64,000 nt of DNA from assembly GCF_946479685.1 (NCBI RefSeq), contig NZ_CAMLGS010000003.1, forward strand, positions 1-64,000, written 5' to 3'. How positions within the stretch are numbered: position 1 is the stretch's first letter; every line of letters begins with the position of its first letter. This DNA comes from an uncultured Methylotenera sp. (lineage in GTDB: Bacteria > Pseudomonadota > Gammaproteobacteria > Burkholderiales > Methylophilaceae). The notes under the pieces are model-generated. The model was not told the origin of the DNA, searched no databases, and saw only the letters and a program-made list of their open reading frames with translations. A program made the position numbers and the translations under genes. Below are positions 27,801-37,422 of the stretch, one piece after another.

Positions 27801-28526
27801 ATGCAACAAAATATCAGACCTAGCCAACGCGCCTGCAACCAATTGAGACCAGTGGAGATTATTCGTCACTATACCAAGCATGCAGAAGGCTCAGTATTAG
27901 TGAAGTTTGGCGACACGCACGTACTGTGCACCGCGAGTGTGGATGAAAAAGTACCAGGCTTCCTCAAAGGCAAAGGCCAAGGTTGGGTCACCGCAGAATA
28001 TGGCATGCTGCCACGCTCTACCGGCAGCCGTATGGATAGAGAGGCTGCACGTGGCAAACAGTCTGGCCGCACTCAGGAAATTCAACGATTAATTGGCCGC
28101 TCACTACGCGCCATTATCGATTTAGAAAAACTGGGCGAGCGCAGCATACAGATAGACTGTGACGTAATCCAAGCCGATGGCGGCACCCGCACCGCCAGCA
28201 TTACCGGCGCTTACGTTGCCTTGCACGACGCAATTTCATTTTTGTTGAAAAACGGTAAAATCAGCGAATCACCATTAAAAGATTCTGTCGCGGCGATTTC
28301 GGTTGGCGTATATCAAGGCACGCCAGTGTTAGACCTAGACTATATTGAAGACTCTGACTGCGACACCGATATGAACGTAGTGATGACCGGCAAAGGCGGT
28401 TTTGTGGAGATTCAAGGTACCGCCGAAGGCGAACCGTTTGAGCGTGACGCCATGAATGCCATGCTGGATTTAGCAGCCCACGGCATACAGCAACTTATTA
28501 TTGAACAGAACAAAGCACTCGGTTAA
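27801..28526 (+). CDS. rph: Ribonuclease PH
   Basis: Phosphate-dependent 3'-exoribonuclease that trims tRNA precursors. The 241-residue protein begins [20 protein letters not shown] and carries [17 protein letters not shown] with the phosphate-binding arginines, and the [17 protein letters not shown] segment ([20 protein letters not shown]). Length is normal. The next gene, rdgB, starts five bases after its stop. Confidence 0.98.
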   Translation: MQQNIRPSQRACNQLRPVEIIRHYTKHAEGSVLVKFGDTHVLCTASVDEKVPGFLKGKGQGWVTAEYGMLPRSTGSRMDREAARGKQSGRTQEIQRLIGRSLRAIIDLEKLGERSIQIDCDVIQADGGTRTASITGAYVALHDAISFLLKNGKISESPLKDSVAAISVGVYQGTPVLDLDYIEDSDCDTDMNVVMTGKGGFVEIQGTAEGEPFERDAMNAMLDLAAHGIQQLIIEQNKALG

Positions 28527-28530
28527 GCAT

Positions 28531-29154
28531 ATGGCACTCCCATTCAATCAACTGGTCATCGCCACTGGCAACAAAGGCAAGCTGCGTGAAATTCAGCACC
28601 TACTCAGCCCGTTAGCACTGACCATCACCCCGCAATCTGAGCTCAATGTGCCAGAGTGCGAAGAACCATACTGCACGTTTATTGAAAACGCCTTAGCCAA
28701 AGCGCGCCACGCCAGCAAGCATACCGGCCTGCCTGCGCTGGCGGATGATTCCGGTCTATGTGTAGATGCATTGTTGGGCGCGCCTGGTGTGCGCTCAGCG
28801 CGCTATGCTGAAGCAGACCCAAGCACCAACCTTAGCCAAGATGCGCGCAACAACCAGAAACTGCTGAACGCCTTGCAAGGTGAAACTAATCGCCATGCGC
28901 ATTTTTACTGCGTGATGGTACTGGTGCGCCACGAGCATGACCCTGAGCCTATCATTGCAGAAGGCCAATGGGTAGGTGAGATACTCAATGAACTGCGTGG
29001 TACGGATGGTTTTGGTTATGACCCGCTGTTTTTGGATGCAAAAACCGAAAAAACCGTGGCCGAACTACCACTAGAGATTAAAAGCCGCATTAGTCACCGT
29101 GGCCACGCCATGGTCAAACTACTGCAAAAGCTAGAAAGGCTGAGCCATGACTAA
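28531..29154 (+). CDS. rdgB: dITP/XTP pyrophosphatase
   Basis: House-cleaning nucleotide pyrophosphatase removing dITP, ITP and XTP. Motifs: VIATGNKGKLREIQ at the N-terminus, ENALAKARHASKHTGLPALADDSGLCVDAL, and GTDGFGYDPLF near residue 160. The frame is open further upstream from a TTG at 28501 inside rph, but MALPFNQLVIATGNKGK from the ATG at 28531 matches family starts, giving 207 residues. It overlaps the next small gene by eight bases. Confidence 0.96.
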   Translation: MALPFNQLVIATGNKGKLREIQHLLSPLALTITPQSELNVPECEEPYCTFIENALAKARHASKHTGLPALADDSGLCVDALLGAPGVRSARYAEADPSTNLSQDARNNQKLLNALQGETNRHAHFYCVMVLVRHEHDPEPIIAEGQWVGEILNELRGTDGFGYDPLFLDAKTEKTVAELPLEIKSRISHRGHAMVKLLQKLERLSHD

Positions 29155-29368
29155 GCCAGAACAAGCATGGCCTAAATGGTTACGTGATGACGGCAGCGTC
29201 GTTTCCTGCACGGAAAAAGTAAAAGTGATGACAGAAAACTTTGATGAACTGAAACAGATTGCACAAGATGCACTGGAAGACGGTTTATTGATGGAAGTAT
29301 CCGAGCAGCAAATGCGTGAAGCGCTACACCAATTGGTAGATGCGCTGATCAATCCCTACCAAAGGTAA
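29147..29368 (+). CDS. Small acidic protein between rdgB and hemW
   Basis: A 73-residue cytoplasmic protein beginning MTKPEQAWPKWLRDDGSVVS and ending INPYQR. The rest is one or two acidic helices (LKQIAQDALEDGLLMEV). AAGG lies seven bases before the ATG, and it overlaps rdgB by eight bases, so it is almost certainly translated. As I recall, a similar short frame sits at this place in other betaproteobacteria, but I cannot verify that here. No function can be given. Confidence 0.75.
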   Translation: MTKPEQAWPKWLRDDGSVVSCTEKVKVMTENFDELKQIAQDALEDGLLMEVSEQQMREALHQLVDALINPYQR

Positions 29369-29373
29369 GTACC

Positions 29374-30618
29374 ATTAAAAAGATTATTGAAATCAAGGCT
29401 GCAGCTGAATTTAAGCCGCAGCCGATTAACACCGTAGCACCACTGACCGGTGAGGCAACGCTGTCCGGCCTGAGCAATCCACCGCCGCTGTCTTTATACA
29501 TCCACATTCCGTGGTGCGTGCAGAAATGTCCGTATTGTGACTTTAACTCCCACGAAAGTCGCTACAAAAACGGTGAACTTCCAGAAAAAACCTATGTAGA
29601 AGCACTGGTTAAAGATTTAGAGCTAGCCACACCCAAAGTGTGGGGCAGAAAAATCAAAAGTATCTTCTTTGGCGGCGGCACCCCCAGCTTATTTTCACCT
29701 GAGTCCATCGATACTATCTTAAGCCAGGTGCGCGCACTCACACCCTTGGAGTACGACGCAGAAATCACACTGGAAGCCAACCCTGGCACCGTGGATATCG
29801 CCAACTTTGCCGGCTATAAACAGGCAGGGGTAAACCGCCTGTCACTAGGTATACAAAGCTTTAATGCTGGCTACTTAAAAGCATTAGGCCGTATTCACGA
29901 CGACAAACAGGCCATTAAAGCTGCCGAACTAGCGCTCGCCACCTTTGACCGCGTAAATCTGGATGTAATGTACGGCTTGCCGCAGCAATCACTGGCCGAT
30001 GCGCTGGCTGATGCAAAACAAGCGGTGACGCTCAACCCTGACCATCTGTCGTTTTATCATTTGACGCTAGAGCCGAATACGCCGTTTTACCACACGCCAC
30101 CCAGCTTGCCGGACGACGACACCAGCGCTGAGATGCAGGTGGAGATTGAAAACTTCCTAGCGCAGCACGGCTACGAACATTACGAAACCTCAGCCTTTGC
30201 CAAAAAAGGCAGCCAGGCGCGGCATAACCTCAATTACTGGCAGTTCGGGGACTACCTAGGCATAGGCGCAGGTGCGCATAGTAAATTAAGCTATCACGAC
30301 AAAATCACCCGCGAAACCCGCCCTAAGCACCCCAAAGCTTATATGGAGCAGGCACTGCAAGGCAATGCTGTAGAGCGCGCATCCATCGTGGAGCAAGATG
30401 CACTGGGCTTTGAGTTTATGATGAACGCGTTGCGACTGATAGACGGTGTACCGCTCAACTTATTCCAACAGCACACCGGGCTTAACCTGATTACGCTGGA
30501 GCCTGCCATCAAAGCCGCGCAGCAGAAAAAACTACTCGCGATTGAAAATGGCTACATTAAACCTACACTGCTCGGCCAACGCTACTTGAACGAGCTGCTC
30601 CAATTCTTTTTAGACTAG
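29374..30618 (+). CDS. hemW: HemW, heme chaperone / radical SAM coproporphyrinogen oxidase-like protein
   Basis: Radical SAM family protein that inserts heme into respiratory enzymes (HemW, formerly HemN-like). The cluster motif CVQKCPYC must be included, with PLSLYIHIP ahead of it. The only ATG/GTG/TTG in frame downstream of the stop at 29317 is the GTG inside that motif (29518), which would remove its first cysteine. The best upstream start is ATT at 29374, with AAAGG at 29361-29365 and an eight-base spacer. That gives 414 residues with Cys48, Cys52 and Cys55. FFGGGTPSLF and the LGIQSFN segment follow. A start-codon change or a base error are alternatives. Confidence 0.85.
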   Translation: MKKIIEIKAAAEFKPQPINTVAPLTGEATLSGLSNPPPLSLYIHIPWCVQKCPYCDFNSHESRYKNGELPEKTYVEALVKDLELATPKVWGRKIKSIFFGGGTPSLFSPESIDTILSQVRALTPLEYDAEITLEANPGTVDIANFAGYKQAGVNRLSLGIQSFNAGYLKALGRIHDDKQAIKAAELALATFDRVNLDVMYGLPQQSLADALADAKQAVTLNPDHLSFYHLTLEPNTPFYHTPPSLPDDDTSAEMQVEIENFLAQHGYEHYETSAFAKKGSQARHNLNYWQFGDYLGIGAGAHSKLSYHDKITRETRPKHPKAYMEQALQGNAVERASIVEQDALGFEFMMNALRLIDGVPLNLFQQHTGLNLITLEPAIKAAQQKKLLAIENGYIKPTLLGQRYLNELLQFFLD

Positions 30619-30764
30619 CTACACGCTAAATCAACTCAGCCGCCCCGCCGGGCAGCTGAATATTCAAAGCATATGGCACTGCATCGCCCATCCGTGCGCT
30701 GCAGTTGCCCTACCCCTACACTCGACTCACACCTCGATTATCCCACCCAACACCACCGCTCGCG

Positions 30765-30780
30765 TGGCACATATATTGCT
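30765..30780 (+). promoter_or_regulatory. Sigma-54 promoter for amt
   Basis: TGGCACATATATTGCT matches the -24/-12 consensus, with GG and GC exactly ten bases apart. Transcription would begin near 30790, about 38 bases before the amt ATG. It implies nitrogen control through NtrC, though I found no convincing NtrC site in the 145 bases upstream. Confidence 0.8.
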
Positions 30781-30828
30781 TTTGTATAACGACAAAATAA
30801 TCATGCCTCTATATAGAACAGGTCTTTT

Positions 30829-32166
30829 ATGCAGAAAAATACTCGTTTATTGCTAGCCAGCATCTCCTTAGCATTGCTGCTACCCTCTGCAGCTTTAGCC
30901 GGTGCTGTAGGCGGTGCGACTACCCAGCCTGCAGCATCTACCGTTGCCATCAATAGCGTATGGGTAGTACTGGCAGGCGCCTTGGTATTCTTGATGCAAG
31001 CCGGCTTTGCCATGCTGGAAACCGGCATGTCACGCTCTAAAAACGCGGTGAACATTATGATGAAAAACTACATGGACCTATGCGTAGGTTCTGTGCTGTT
31101 CTGGCTGGTAGGTTACGGCCTGATGTTTGGCCTCAACCCAACCGGCTGGCTGGGCACCGACCATTTTGCGCCTGATTATGGCGGAGATTGGGAGTTCACG
31201 CTGCTGTTCTTTCATATCATGTTTGCCTCTACCGCCGCCACCATTGTAAGTGGCGCCATGGCGGAGCGCACCAATTACTTATCTTATCTGCTAGGCGCGG
31301 TGGGCATTACCGCGGTAATCTACCCGGTATTAGGCAGCTGGATCTGGAACAGCAACGGCTGGCTGAAACAGATGGGTTTTATTGACTTTGCCGGCTCTAC
31401 CGTTGTTCATTCACTGGGCGGCTGGTGCGCACTAGCGGGTGTTATCTTGCTAGGACCGCGCCTAGGGCGCTTCAGTGCCACTGGTACCATCCACCACATC
31501 CCTGGCCATAATATCGGCATGATGGGCTTAGGCGGTTTTATTTTATGGTTTGGCTGGTTTGGTTTTAATGCTGGCAGCACGCTAGAAGCAAGCACCAACA
31601 TTGGGCTAATTACGCTTAACACGCAACTATCTGGGGCAGCAGGTGCCATTAGCGCACTGCTGACCAGCGTCATTTTACGCAAGCCAATTTTAATCAGCAG
31701 CACGGTGAATGGTAGCATTGCCGGACTGGTAGCGGTTACCGCCGGCTGCGCCACCATGGATGCACCTTATGCGGCATTGACCGGCTGTATCGGCGGCATT
31801 ATTTCAGTACTGGGCGTGTTACTGCTGGAAAAAGTGCGGATTGATGATGTAGTGGGCGCCGTGTCGGTTCATGGCCTAGCTGGCGCCTGGGGCACGCTGG
31901 CTGCAGGCATGTTCTTAAAAGGCAATATGTACAACGGCGACCAAATCATCGTACAGCTGATAGGCATTAGCGCGACCTTTATTTGGGTGTTTTTCGCGGC
32001 ACTGGTGATGTACGGTTTAATCAAGCTCACTTTTGGTTTACGCGTGAGCACTATGCATGAGCAGCGCGGGTTGGACATTACCGAGCATGGCGAGATAGCC
32101 TACCCGGAGTTCACGCACCATGCCGCGTACAAGGCTGAACACCTGCCTCACCTACAGAAACTATAA
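30829..32166 (+). CDS. amt: Ammonium transporter
   Basis: Trimeric Amt/MEP channel that conducts ammonium into the cytoplasm under nitrogen limitation. The 445-residue protein has a signal peptide (about 1-24) and eleven membrane spans. Diagnostic segments include AGFAMLETGMSRSKNAVN, FHIMFASTAATIVSGAMAER and VSVHGLAGAWGTLAAG, which bring the two pore histidines, and HIPGHNIGMMGLGGFILWFGWFGFN. The usual partner glnK is not adjacent. A sigma-54 promoter lies upstream and an unknown 213-residue protein follows 21 bases downstream. Confidence 0.97.
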   Translation: MQKNTRLLLASISLALLLPSAALAGAVGGATTQPAASTVAINSVWVVLAGALVFLMQAGFAMLETGMSRSKNAVNIMMKNYMDLCVGSVLFWLVGYGLMFGLNPTGWLGTDHFAPDYGGDWEFTLLFFHIMFASTAATIVSGAMAERTNYLSYLLGAVGITAVIYPVLGSWIWNSNGWLKQMGFIDFAGSTVVHSLGGWCALAGVILLGPRLGRFSATGTIHHIPGHNIGMMGLGGFILWFGWFGFNAGSTLEASTNIGLITLNTQLSGAAGAISALLTSVILRKPILISSTVNGSIAGLVAVTAGCATMDAPYAALTGCIGGIISVLGVLLLEKVRIDDVVGAVSVHGLAGAWGTLAAGMFLKGNMYNGDQIIVQLIGISATFIWVFFAALVMYGLIKLTFGLRVSTMHEQRGLDITEHGEIAYPEFTHHAAYKAEHLPHLQKL

Positions 32167-32187
32167 ACAGAAGCGATAAGAGTCATC

Positions 32188-32829
32188 ATGGATTTAGTAT
32201 TAAAACGCCGAGCCGTATACACTGGCCTCAAGCCATTTTTAAGCTCTAATGAAATGGCACCTGCGCTAAGCCTATGGGAAACCGAGTTTTCATCAAAACC
32301 CACTTATGCCTTAGCTAGCTTTGTCACCCGCTGCTGCACCACAGATGAATTAAGAAGAATACGTACGCAGATTTTAAGTGCAATCATTGCCGCACTAGAA
32401 TCTCCCGAATCACTATTATTAAGCGACCCTGGCTCACAAGTGGGCAGGCTGACCATGTCCCATGCTGACAGTTACCAAGTTGTGCTGGATGCAAAAAACT
32501 CTATATTTATCGCACTTTCTAGCAGACTGTGGGCGGCCGTTGATGAAATCACCGAGAAAAGCATTATCGACTTCATTTTAAGAAACCTGGCGCACCTGAA
32601 ACTAAGCAGTGAGCATGCTGGCAACCTCAAAGACTGGTTTATTAACCGCAACGCAGCGTTTCCATGTAACTTTGAGTTGGCAACCTTGCAAAAGCTAATT
32701 AACCTTAACTACATAGCGCTGTGCGAATATTACGGCCCAGTCAAGGCAGACAGGCTGTTATCGCAAGCCACGCATGCGGTTGAACCAGAGGCTATGCAGC
32801 TGCAATTTAACCTGCATGATTTATTGTAG
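32188..32829 (+). CDS. Unrecognised 213-residue protein in the amt transcription unit
   Basis: I do not recognise this protein. It has no signal peptide or membrane span and looks largely helical. Landmarks are WETEFSSKPTYALASFVTRCC near residue 40, DELRRIRTQILSAII, the DPGSQVGRLTMS segment, and the C-terminal YYGPVKADRLLSQA. It starts 21 bases after amt, so it should respond to the same sigma-54 promoter. A role in nitrogen signalling or in regulating Amt is only a positional inference. Its composition matches the neighbours, giving no hint of recent transfer. Confidence 0.75.
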   Translation: MDLVLKRRAVYTGLKPFLSSNEMAPALSLWETEFSSKPTYALASFVTRCCTTDELRRIRTQILSAIIAALESPESLLLSDPGSQVGRLTMSHADSYQVVLDAKNSIFIALSSRLWAAVDEITEKSIIDFILRNLAHLKLSSEHAGNLKDWFINRNAAFPCNFELATLQKLINLNYIALCEYYGPVKADRLLSQATHAVEPEAMQLQFNLHDLL

Positions 32830-32937
32830 ATGGCGATAACGCCCAGATTTAAAAATTAAGAGATAAAGATTAAGAAAAGTCGGAATTAAGAATAAAACCA
32901 AGACAACGCCAAGCAACACGATTAGCGCGGCAAACCA

Positions 32938-32983
32938 GCACCAAGCCAGACACTTTACTGCCTAGTGCCTAACGGTTTGGTGC
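32938..32983. terminator. Possible hairpin between the amt unit and argH
   Basis: GCACCAAGCC at 32938-32947 pairs (one G-U) with GGTTTGGTGC at 32974-32983, and an inner CAC/GTG pair is present. There is no T-run on either strand, so termination is possible but not secure. It lies in the convergent interval just after the argH stop. Confidence 0.35.
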
Positions 32984-32996
32984 CAGCTAATACCTA

Positions 32997-34439
32997 TTAC
33001 TTTTCCAGTAGTTTTCTTGCGCGGGCAATAGCAGCCTTTACCTGTGCCGGCGCAGTGCCGCCAATATGGTTACGGCTATTCAGTGAGCCATCCAAGGTCA
33101 GCACAGCATACACATCATCACCAATTTCTTGCGCAAATTCTTGCAGCTTGGCTAATGGCAAGTCACTTAAATCCACATTTTGGTCTACTGCGTAACGTAC
33201 AGCCAAAGCAACGGCTTCATGCGCATCCCTGAACGGCATGCCCTTTTTCACCAGATAATCGGCCAAATCCGTCGCGGTAGCAAAGCCTTCGCTCGCTGCC
33301 TGACGCATATTGTCTTTATTCACGGTAAAGCCGGCTTTCACCACCACGCCATTTTCCACCACTGGCAAGCGCAGCATGTCTGCATAAATCTCCAGTGTTA
33401 CCAGCAGCGTATCCGCGGTATCAAACAAAGGCTCTTTATCTTCCTGGTTGTCTTTGTTGTAGGCCAGCGGCTGACCTTTCATCAACGTCAGCAATGAAGT
33501 CAAATGACCGTACACACGGCCAGTTTTGCCGCGTACCAACTCTGGCACGTCTGGGTTCTTTTTCTGCGGCATAATAGATGAGCCGGTACAGAAACGATCA
33601 GCAATATCAATAAATGCGAATCGTGGTGAGCTCCATAAAATCAGCTCTTCTGATAGTCGTGACAAGTGCATCATCACGGTAGATGCGGCAAAGGTAAACT
33701 CAATCGCAAAATCGCGGTCAGACACCGCATCCAGTGAGTTCTCACACACGCCGGCAAAGCTCAAGCTTGCCGCTACGTTTTCGCGGTCAATTGGGTAACT
33801 AGTGCCAGCCAATGCCGCTGCGCCTAATGGCAGCATATTCATGCGTTTTTTACAGTCTTCAAAACGTGAAATGTCACGCTTAAGCATTTCGTAATACGCC
33901 ATTAAGTGGTGACCAAATGTCACCGGCTGCGCTACTTGCAGATGAGTAAAGCCTGGCATTACCGTATCAAAATTAGCTTCTGCCAAATCCAACAGGCTGG
34001 TCTGCAGGTTAAATAAACCAGCAATCACTTGCTGGCAAGTCGCACGCAGCCACAAGCGCACATCGGTAGTTACCTGGTCGTTACGGCTTCTGCCGGTATG
34101 TAAACGCTTACCTGCATCACCTATCTTGTCGGTTAAGCGTTTTTCAATATTGAGATGCACATCTTCCAAATCTAGCGACCATTCAAATTGGCCCGCCTCG
34201 ATTTCTGCCAGAATCTCCAGCAAACCGGTTTCAATCGCGCTGAAGTCTGCCGCTGAAATAATGCCCTGCCCGCTCAGCATGCGTGCATGCGCGATAGAGC
34301 CCTCGATATCGTAAGGAGCCAAGCGGTAATCAAAACCTATCGATGCCGTATATTTCTTTACCAGTTCTGCCACTGGCTCGTTAAAACGCCCAGACCAACT
34401 GGTATCTTTTTTATTGAGCGCGCTAATTTTCTCTGTCAC
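32997..34439 (-). CDS. argH: Argininosuccinate lyase
   Basis: Final step of arginine synthesis, splitting argininosuccinate to arginine and fumarate. The 480-residue protein carries the fumarase-superfamily signature [12 protein letters not shown] near residue 285 and [18 protein letters not shown] near residue 117. The start is GTG with a weak ribosome site. It diverges from the algZ-like sensor gene. The order argH-algZ-algR-hemC-hemD is shared with Pseudomonas, so this is an old gammaproteobacterial/betaproteobacterial neighbourhood. Confidence 0.97.
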   Translation of the reverse strand: MTEKISALNKKDTSWSGRFNEPVAELVKKYTASIGFDYRLAPYDIEGSIAHARMLSGQGIISAADFSAIETGLLEILAEIEAGQFEWSLDLEDVHLNIEKRLTDKIGDAGKRLHTGRSRNDQVTTDVRLWLRATCQQVIAGLFNLQTSLLDLAEANFDTVMPGFTHLQVAQPVTFGHHLMAYYEMLKRDISRFEDCKKRMNMLPLGAAALAGTSYPIDRENVAASLSFAGVCENSLDAVSDRDFAIEFTFAASTVMMHLSRLSEELILWSSPRFAFIDIADRFCTGSSIMPQKKNPDVPELVRGKTGRVYGHLTSLLTLMKGQPLAYNKDNQEDKEPLFDTADTLLVTLEIYADMLRLPVVENGVVVKAGFTVNKDNMRQAASEGFATATDLADYLVKKGMPFRDAHEAVALAVRYAVDQNVDLSDLPLAKLQEFAQEIGDDVYAVLTLDGSLNSRNHIGGTAPAQVKAAIARARKLLEK

Positions 34440-34714
34440 TTTATTTGCCTATCTAGTATTAACTGGTCGTATCCTCTCCATGATAAAAATGCTTAAAAGC
34501 ACACGCTGCCGCGTTAAGCCTACGCTAGACTTAGTTGAGCGCGTCTTTTCATTTTCACGTCTGAGGAAATTAAATTGCGATTGTTGTACAAATTTTATTC
34601 AACATTAAAAAAATGCTTAATAACAATATACTTATATGCATTAGTATAATGCAAAATAAAGTCATTTAAGATAAAGCTATAGTACTAGGCGACATAAATG
34701 CAGATAAAAAGCCG

Positions 34715-35716
34715 ATGAAAAATACCAGCCGCTTGCCCAATCTACGTAATTTAGGCGTTGCTTTACGCATACTCATCATCGCTAATTTAGCCCTGATATT
34801 AGCGGCTTTCATGCTGAGTGATGGCACTAATGCGTTTATGTATCAGCTCACCGGCATCTCCACCTTCGCCCAGCCCATCCTGCTGCTCTGCCTGTTTTTG
34901 CTGTACGGCGGCTATCATGCTCTGAGCAAAATATCTTATCGCCACGCCATTATCGCTGTATTCGTGCTGGTCGCACTCAGCGCGGTGGCAGTCCATGCGC
35001 TATTCGCACAACTCTGGATTTTTAGCGAGCAGCCTTCACTCACGCGCATGGTGATATATGCATGGCTAATCAGCGCACTGACTTTGTACTATTTCGACCT
35101 GCATCATCGCGCCTACTCACCCGCCGTCACCGAGGCCAGATTGCAGGCCTTACAAGCGCGTATACGCCCACACTTTTTGTTCAATAGCTTAAATGCCGTA
35201 CTGTCACTGATTCGCGACCAGCCCAAACAGGCTGAAACCGCGCTGGAGGATATGGCAGATCTATTCCGGGTATTGATGGCTGAAAATCGCGACTTAGTGC
35301 CTATCGCGCAGGAAATCGCGCTCTGTCGCCAATACTTGGCGCTTGAAAAACTGCGCCTGGACGAACGGCTACATGTGGAATGGCTGATTGATGATGTGCC
35401 GCCAGATATTTTAATCCCACCGCTGCTCTTACAACCACTGATTGAAAATGCGGTATATCATGGTATAGAGCCATCTGCCAGCGGCGGTACCATTACCATT
35501 CAGATTTACACCAAGCAAAATGAGGTGCATTTGCTGTTAAAAAACCCATACACCACGCAAGGCAAGCACCACAACGGTAATAATATGGCCCTTAAAAATA
35601 TCAAAGAGCGGCTGACGCTGCACTTTGATTTAGAAGCATCACTGAAAAGCAAACAACTAGGCGACACTTACGAAGTGCACATTACTTTGCCAAGCCAACA
35701 AAAGACCTATGCTTAA
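34715..35716 (+). CDS. AlgZ/LytS-type sensor histidine kinase
   Basis: Membrane sensor of the LytS-like class. In 333 residues about four membrane helices occupy residues 15-125. The phosphoacceptor segment IRPHFLFNSLNAVLSL has His153, and the ATP-binding region LQPLIENAVYHG follows near 245. The G-box region is degenerate (NNMALKNIKERL), as in AlgZ of Pseudomonas. It overlaps the regulator gene by eight bases, so they form a pair. The equivalent in Pseudomonas controls pili and exopolysaccharide; the local target is unknown. Confidence 0.88.
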   Translation: MKNTSRLPNLRNLGVALRILIIANLALILAAFMLSDGTNAFMYQLTGISTFAQPILLLCLFLLYGGYHALSKISYRHAIIAVFVLVALSAVAVHALFAQLWIFSEQPSLTRMVIYAWLISALTLYYFDLHHRAYSPAVTEARLQALQARIRPHFLFNSLNAVLSLIRDQPKQAETALEDMADLFRVLMAENRDLVPIAQEIALCRQYLALEKLRLDERLHVEWLIDDVPPDILIPPLLLQPLIENAVYHGIEPSASGGTITIQIYTKQNEVHLLLKNPYTTQGKHHNGNNMALKNIKERLTLHFDLEASLKSKQLGDTYEVHITLPSQQKTYA

Positions 35717-36473
35717 TCACACTAATCTCAATATTTTAATTGCGGATGATGAAGCCCCGGCGCGGAATCGCCTGCGCACGTTATTGGGAGACATTCCCAA
35801 CACGCAGGTACTGGCAGAAGCCAAAAACGGCAAAGAACTGCTAGAGATGATTAATCAGGCGTCAAATACACAAACCGTCAACATCGTGTTGCTGGATATC
35901 CGCATGCCGGAAATGGACGGCATAGAAACTGCCCAACATTTACAAAAACTACCGCAGCCACCTGCCATCATCTTCACCACAGCCTATGACAACTACGCCA
36001 TACAGGCTTTTGATATCAGCGCGGTGGATTACCTATTAAAGCCGATTCGTTTGGAGCGCCTGCAAACCGCACTGCACAAAGCACGTGCACTTTTACCTAG
36101 CCAGCTGGAAACACTGACGCCACTCAGCCCCAAACGCAGCCATCTCAGCATTAACGAGCGCGGCCGTATTTTATTGGTTCCTATCAGCGACATCATTTAC
36201 CTACGCGCAGAACTGAAATACATCACGGTACGCACAGCCGAGCGTGAATATTTGATAGAAGAATCGCTCTCGCACCTAGAGCAGGAATTCAGCCACATCT
36301 TCACGCGCCTGCACCGCAACTGCCTGGCCGCCAACGCCTATATTCTGGGGTATGAGAAGCGTCACCACGATGACCACGCTGAAAAACAGTGGGTGGCATT
36401 ACTCAAGCATGTGCCTGAAACCATCAGCGTTAGCCGCAGGCAGCAGCATTTGATTCGCCAGACTACGCTGTAG
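35709..36473 (+). CDS. AlgR-type LytTR response regulator
   Basis: Receiver plus LytTR DNA-binding protein of 254 residues. The phosphoacceptor is Asp63 in VLLDIRMPEMDG; the acidic pocket is in IADDEAP and the lysine in YLLKPIRL. The LytTR domain covers about residues 145-250, with FTRLHRNCLAA and the end ISVSRRQQ. It is translated with the sensor kinase through an eight-base overlap. It could regulate pilus genes such as the FimV-like gene in this window, but no operator was located. Confidence 0.92.
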   Translation: MLNHTNLNILIADDEAPARNRLRTLLGDIPNTQVLAEAKNGKELLEMINQASNTQTVNIVLLDIRMPEMDGIETAQHLQKLPQPPAIIFTTAYDNYAIQAFDISAVDYLLKPIRLERLQTALHKARALLPSQLETLTPLSPKRSHLSINERGRILLVPISDIIYLRAELKYITVRTAEREYLIEESLSHLEQEFSHIFTRLHRNCLAANAYILGYEKRHHDDHAEKQWVALLKHVPETISVSRRQQHLIRQTTL

Positions 36474-36492
36474 AATAAAACCGCACCGCCAG

Positions 36493-36527
36493 AAAAAAAA
36501 GCGCGTGCGGCATTAATCCACACGCGC
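36493..36527 (-). terminator. Rho-independent terminator of the CmpX-like gene
   Basis: On the minus strand GCGCGTG pairs with CACGCGC (36501-36507 and 36521-36527), extended by three inner pairs, and is followed by a run of eight T. It lies about 60 bases after the stop of the CmpX-like gene. Confidence 0.88.
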
Positions 36528-36586
36528 CTAAGCCAAACTCGAAGCTCCTAGCTCTTAACTTATTTATTTCTCGGTTTATTTTTCAG

Positions 36587-37267
36587 CTATTTATTTTTTA
36601 AACGGTTCGCATCTAGTTCGGCGATGGTTTTGGCTGCCCAATCTTTACCGCCTAAACCAAATGCTAGCGCCAAGGCCAAGAAAATAGCGCCAAATACAAT
36701 TACAAACAGTGAATGTATCAACTGCATGCCGATGCCTAACTGCTCTAACGCCACAAATATCGCCAGGATTTGAATGCCATATTCTGCCGAAGTGCTCACA
36801 GTAAGTGCTGCAAAGAACTTAATGCTATGCAGCCAGGCAAACACCAGCTTATTCACAAAGCGCGCTAGTAAGGTACCGAAAATAATCACTAAAATCGCCA
36901 GGATAATGCGTGGCAGGTAACCAGCCAGCTGCTGCAACAAACTAGCCACTTCGCTGAGACCCAGCATGCTGGCGCCAGTGGTAATAAATAAAATAATCAC
37001 CAGCCAATACACTACCTGGCTAATAATGCCGCTCATGGTGACATGCATATTGCCACTGTTCATAAAAGCCTCAAGACCAGAGCGCTGTGCAAATCGATCA
37101 AACTGCATCAGCACCAACAAACGCTTCACTACTAATCGCACCACTTTTGCAACGATCCAGCCAAAAAACAGTATCACCACGACCGCTAATAATTTAGGTA
37201 CAAATTGCACAAGCTGTAACCAGAACTGGTTGAGGGATTCAATAAAAACTTCAAATTGATATTGCAT
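36587..37267 (-). CDS. CmpX-like/TM-helix repeat membrane protein
   Basis: A 226-residue integral membrane protein with about five helices, related to the N-terminal part of MscS-type channels (TM_helix family). The helices LLAVVVILFFGWIVAKVVR and LPRIILAILVIIFGTLLARF are internal repeats of this family, and GLGGKDWAAKTI near the C-terminus is its conserved ending. The beta domain and pore-lining helix of full MscS are absent. It is transcribed on the opposite strand between algR and hemC, which interrupts the usual algZR-hemCD order. Confidence 0.82.
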   Translation of the reverse strand: MQYQFEVFIESLNQFWLQLVQFVPKLLAVVVILFFGWIVAKVVRLVVKRLLVLMQFDRFAQRSGLEAFMNSGNMHVTMSGIISQVVYWLVIILFITTGASMLGLSEVASLLQQLAGYLPRIILAILVIIFGTLLARFVNKLVFAWLHSIKFFAALTVSTSAEYGIQILAIFVALEQLGIGMQLIHSLFVIVFGAIFLALALAFGLGGKDWAAKTIAELDANRLKNK

Positions 37268-37422
37268 GCTTACCTCCTTAACGCGGTTAAAAGTGTACTT
37301 TCCTTTTCGATTTAATCTGAACTAAGTCATCAACTTAGCGCATAGCCTAACATCATTTAAACACGAAACGGAAACTTTCGTCGCCTAATGCTTGCCTGCA
37401 ACGGCTGTGTTAAAATCACCGA

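Noticed and set aside
30670..30720. NtrC-like site upstream of the amt sigma-54 promoter
   Set aside because: GCAC and GTGC occur, but 14 bases apart rather than the nine expected in TGCACC-N5-GGTGCA, and flanks do not match.
37360..37422. TAAAAT as -10 of a leaderless hemC promoter and ACGAAA/TTTCGT hairpin
   Set aside because: No acceptable -35 at 16-18 bases, and the hairpin arms are short; not strong enough to list as features.
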